NCBI RefSeq assembly: GCF_002161765.1
Contig: NZ_NFIN01000008.1
Coordinates: 1-64,000 of the forward strand
Direction: 5' to 3'
Origin: Bacteroides sp. An322
GTDB taxonomy: Bacteria > Bacteroidota > Bacteroidia > Bacteroidales > Bacteroidaceae
Length of the DNA: 64,000 nt
Below the pieces are notes generated by a model. That model saw only the letters and a list, made by a program, of their open reading frames with translations. It searched no databases and was not told the DNA's origin. Position 1 is the first letter of the stretch; each line of letters begins with the position of its first letter. Shown one piece after another: positions 62,165-64,000 of this stretch. A program made the translations under genes and the position numbers.

Positions 62165-63841
62165 ATGGAACAAGATACGATAAGCCTCACCGGTGGGGCT
62201 AAATACAAGAATTATCCGTTTTACGGCTGGGTGCCTAAACCGCTCGGCATCATTTTGCTGATACTTCTTTTTATACCTATCCTTACCGTAAGCGGCGTTT
62301 ACACCGCCAATAGCGGCGAGATGACCAGCGGGTTAGGCATACAGTCGGAACATATCCAATTCGTGGGTTTTGTTACATCAATTGGGATGGCGGCTTTCTC
62401 CCCGTTCTTTTACCAGTTGGTTTGCATACGCCGCGAGAAGATTATGTGCATTGTCGGATTCTCCATAATGTACTTGCTCAGCTATGTGTGTGCCGTTACT
62501 GATAGCATCTTTGTCTTGGCTTTATGCAGTCTTGTGATGGGTTTCCTGCGCATGGAACTGATGATGGTCAACCTGTTTACGCTCATAAGATACGCTTTCG
62601 GAATGGAGGCTACACGTAATATCACACCCGGAACTGAGCCTGATACAGAGGAAGGATGGGACCGTTTGGATGCGGAAAAGAGCAAAAGTATGCCTATTAT
62701 CTATTTGTTCTTCATGATTTTAGGACAGGTCGGCACGTCACTCACGGCATGGTTGGCTTACGAATACCAGTGGCAGGATGTTTATTATTACATGATGGGC
62801 ATGATGCTTGTCGCTATGCTTATCGTGTTTCTCACAATGCCTTACCACAGCTACAGCAACCGCCGTTTCCCGATTACGTTCCGCAAGTTCGGCAATGTGG
62901 CTGTGTTTAGTGCCATGATGACGTGTGGAATTTACGTACTTGTCTATGGCAAGACACTTGATTGGTTTGCCGATTCTTCCATTGTGCGTTCTGTGGCGCT
63001 TACGGTTTTCTTTGCCGCTGTATTCATTTACATGGAATGGTCTAATCGTTCGCCTTATTTCCGTATGGGAGTCTTCCGTTTGCGTTCGATTAATATGGGC
63101 ATTGTATTGTTCTTGTTGCTTATGGTTTTCAATACAAGTTCCATGTTCGTCAATGTTTTTACGGGTATCGGAATGGAGATAGACAATTGGCAGAACGCAG
63201 CTTTGGGCAATTGGAGCATACTCGGATATTTCATAGGGGTGGTGATTGCTATCGTGCTTGGCTCGAAGGGTGTAAAGCTGAAATACCTCTTCGGCATAGG
63301 TTTCTTTCTTATCGGGATGTCCGCCCTGTTTATGTATTTCGAAGTGCAGACAGCCGGACTTTACGAAAGGATGAAATATCCGGTAATTATCCGCTCCACA
63401 GGCATGATGCTGATTTATTCACTTACGGCTGTTTATGCTAACCAGCGGATGCCTTTCAAGTATTTGTCTACATGGATATGCATCATGCTGAGTGTACGTA
63501 TGGTAATCGGTCCGGGCATTGGCTCGGCTCTTTATTCGAATGTTCTCCAGCATCGCCAGCAACATTATGTAACCGTGTTTGCAAAAGATATAGACCGTGT
63601 AGATACACAGGCTGCTGCAACTTACGACCAGACTGCTTACGGAATGCGTCTGCAAGGACGTAGCGAAACCGAAGCTGAAAATATGGCTGCTATGTCGGCT
63701 AAGGGCAAGATACAGGTGCAGGCAACTTTGTCGGCAGTTAAGGAAATGTCGGGCTGGACATTCTACGGCTGTATGCTTTCCATGCTCTTTGTGCTCATTT
63801 ATCCATATAAGAAGAGGAAATTATCGGCTTGGCGTGACTGA
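62165..63841 (+). CDS. MFS drug transporter, EmrB-like
   Basis: The 558-residue protein has about 14 hydrophobic helices, the DHA2 (14-TM) layout. VGFVTSIGMAAFSPFFYQLVC replaces the usual motif region near TM2-TM3. ICMLSVRMVIGPG-like sequence occurs near the end. The central polar loop (RNITPGTEPDTEEGWDRLDAEKS) lies between halves. With HlyD and TolC partners it should export a drug or lipophilic compound. Substrate is unknown. The gene ends 55 bp before the next start. Confidence 0.88.
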   Translation: MEQDTISLTGGAKYKNYPFYGWVPKPLGIILLILLFIPILTVSGVYTANSGEMTSGLGIQSEHIQFVGFVTSIGMAAFSPFFYQLVCIRREKIMCIVGFSIMYLLSYVCAVTDSIFVLALCSLVMGFLRMELMMVNLFTLIRYAFGMEATRNITPGTEPDTEEGWDRLDAEKSKSMPIIYLFFMILGQVGTSLTAWLAYEYQWQDVYYYMMGMMLVAMLIVFLTMPYHSYSNRRFPITFRKFGNVAVFSAMMTCGIYVLVYGKTLDWFADSSIVRSVALTVFFAAVFIYMEWSNRSPYFRMGVFRLRSINMGIVLFLLLMVFNTSSMFVNVFTGIGMEIDNWQNAALGNWSILGYFIGVVIAIVLGSKGVKLKYLFGIGFFLIGMSALFMYFEVQTAGLYERMKYPVIIRSTGMMLIYSLTAVYANQRMPFKYLSTWICIMLSVRMVIGPGIGSALYSNVLQHRQQHYVTVFAKDIDRVDTQAAATYDQTAYGMRLQGRSETEAENMAAMSAKGKIQVQATLSAVKEMSGWTFYGCMLSMLFVLIYPYKKRKLSAWRD

Positions 63842-63896
63842 ATGTCCGCCAAGTCGGATAATTTTATTACTTTAGCGGTTGAAAAGAGTTACCGCT

Positions 63897-64000
63897 ATGG
63901 AAGAGTTATTTGATTGTAAAACAGATGAACGGTTGGCTGTATTGCAGGACAATCTGTCCCGCATGGCTGAAGTTTGCTCGTCGGGAGGCATTGTGTCAGG
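63897..64000 (+). CDS. Truncated gene at window edge, unknown
   Basis: An ATG at 63897 opens a frame that runs to the end of the window: 34 residues beginning MEELFDCKTDERLAVLQDN. This is too short for identification. Its place behind an efflux operon would suit a regulator, which is inference only. Confidence 0.45.
   Translation, partial: MEELFDCKTDERLAVLQDNLSRMAEVCSSGGIVS

Overview
This window looks like chromosome of a gut Bacteroidales, most likely Bacteroides or Phocaeicola. The evidence is the many promoters of Bacteroidetes form (-7 box TAnnTTTG, several with a -33 TTTG about 19-22 nt upstream), A-rich ribosome-binding regions with few Shine-Dalgarno sequences, a MurF-Alr fusion, a complex I operon with a NuoCD fusion and no nuoEFG, class II aldolase, type B L31 without zinc cysteines, and the exbB-exbD-exbD-tonB-pstS-TPR operon. 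Assignment below order level is inference. No rRNA, CRISPR array or intact insertion sequence was seen.

Layout. 1-4.2 kb: a truncated AAA-ATPase/nuclease-family gene, divergent lgt, a HAD phosphatase and a DUF3667 membrane protein. 4.2-7.8 kb: an 18-bp palindrome repeated with a 22-bp period, a HepT/MntA (HEPN/MNT) pair with intact signature motifs, proB and a PepSY-like lipoprotein. 8-13.2 kb: an XRE-cupin regulator with an acyl-CoA synthetase, rpmE, fba and tatAC. 13.3-18.9 kb: a lipoprotein, cca, nrdD and nrdG. 18.9-22.4 kb: an accessory-looking stretch with a promoter and leader ending in two terminator-like hairpins, a remnant of UDP-glucuronate decarboxylase, an outer-membrane beta-barrel receptor and a 36-residue cysteine-containing peptide, ending at tRNA-Pro(CGG). 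22.5-32.8 kb: the 11-subunit nuo operon on the minus strand. 33.2-36.5 kb: trkA and dxs. 36.5-40 kb: a GSCFA protein and murF-alr. 40.3-45.8 kb: the ExbB/ExbD/TonB operon with a PstS-like lipoprotein and a TPR protein. 45.9-49.4 kb: a DedA protein, a GT2 glycosyltransferase, radC, a MIP18-family protein and lpxH. 49.5-54.3 kb: kdgK, ackA and pta, with lrgAB divergent from pta. 54.4-59.5 kb: an operon of a lipoprotein, a Dna2-like nuclease-helicase and an SDR enzyme. 59.7-64 kb: a TolC/EmrA/EmrB-type efflux operon followed by an unidentified truncated gene.

How they fit together. The window is mostly housekeeping: redox-driven ion pumping (nuo), fermentation to acetate (pta-ackA, with the LrgAB carboxylate or holin-like proteins alongside), anaerobic dNTP synthesis (nrdDG), cell-wall and envelope assembly (murF-alr, lgt, lpxH, dxs) and TonB energisation. 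The points most worth following are the missing TM7 lysine of NuoM, the HepT/MntA pair with its palindrome array, two candidate small RNAs flanking the tRNA-Pro region, the small cysteine peptide behind the beta-barrel receptor, the nuclease-helicase operon, and a kdgK promoter that sits in the loop of the ackA terminator. All identifications come from reading the sequence; no database search was run.
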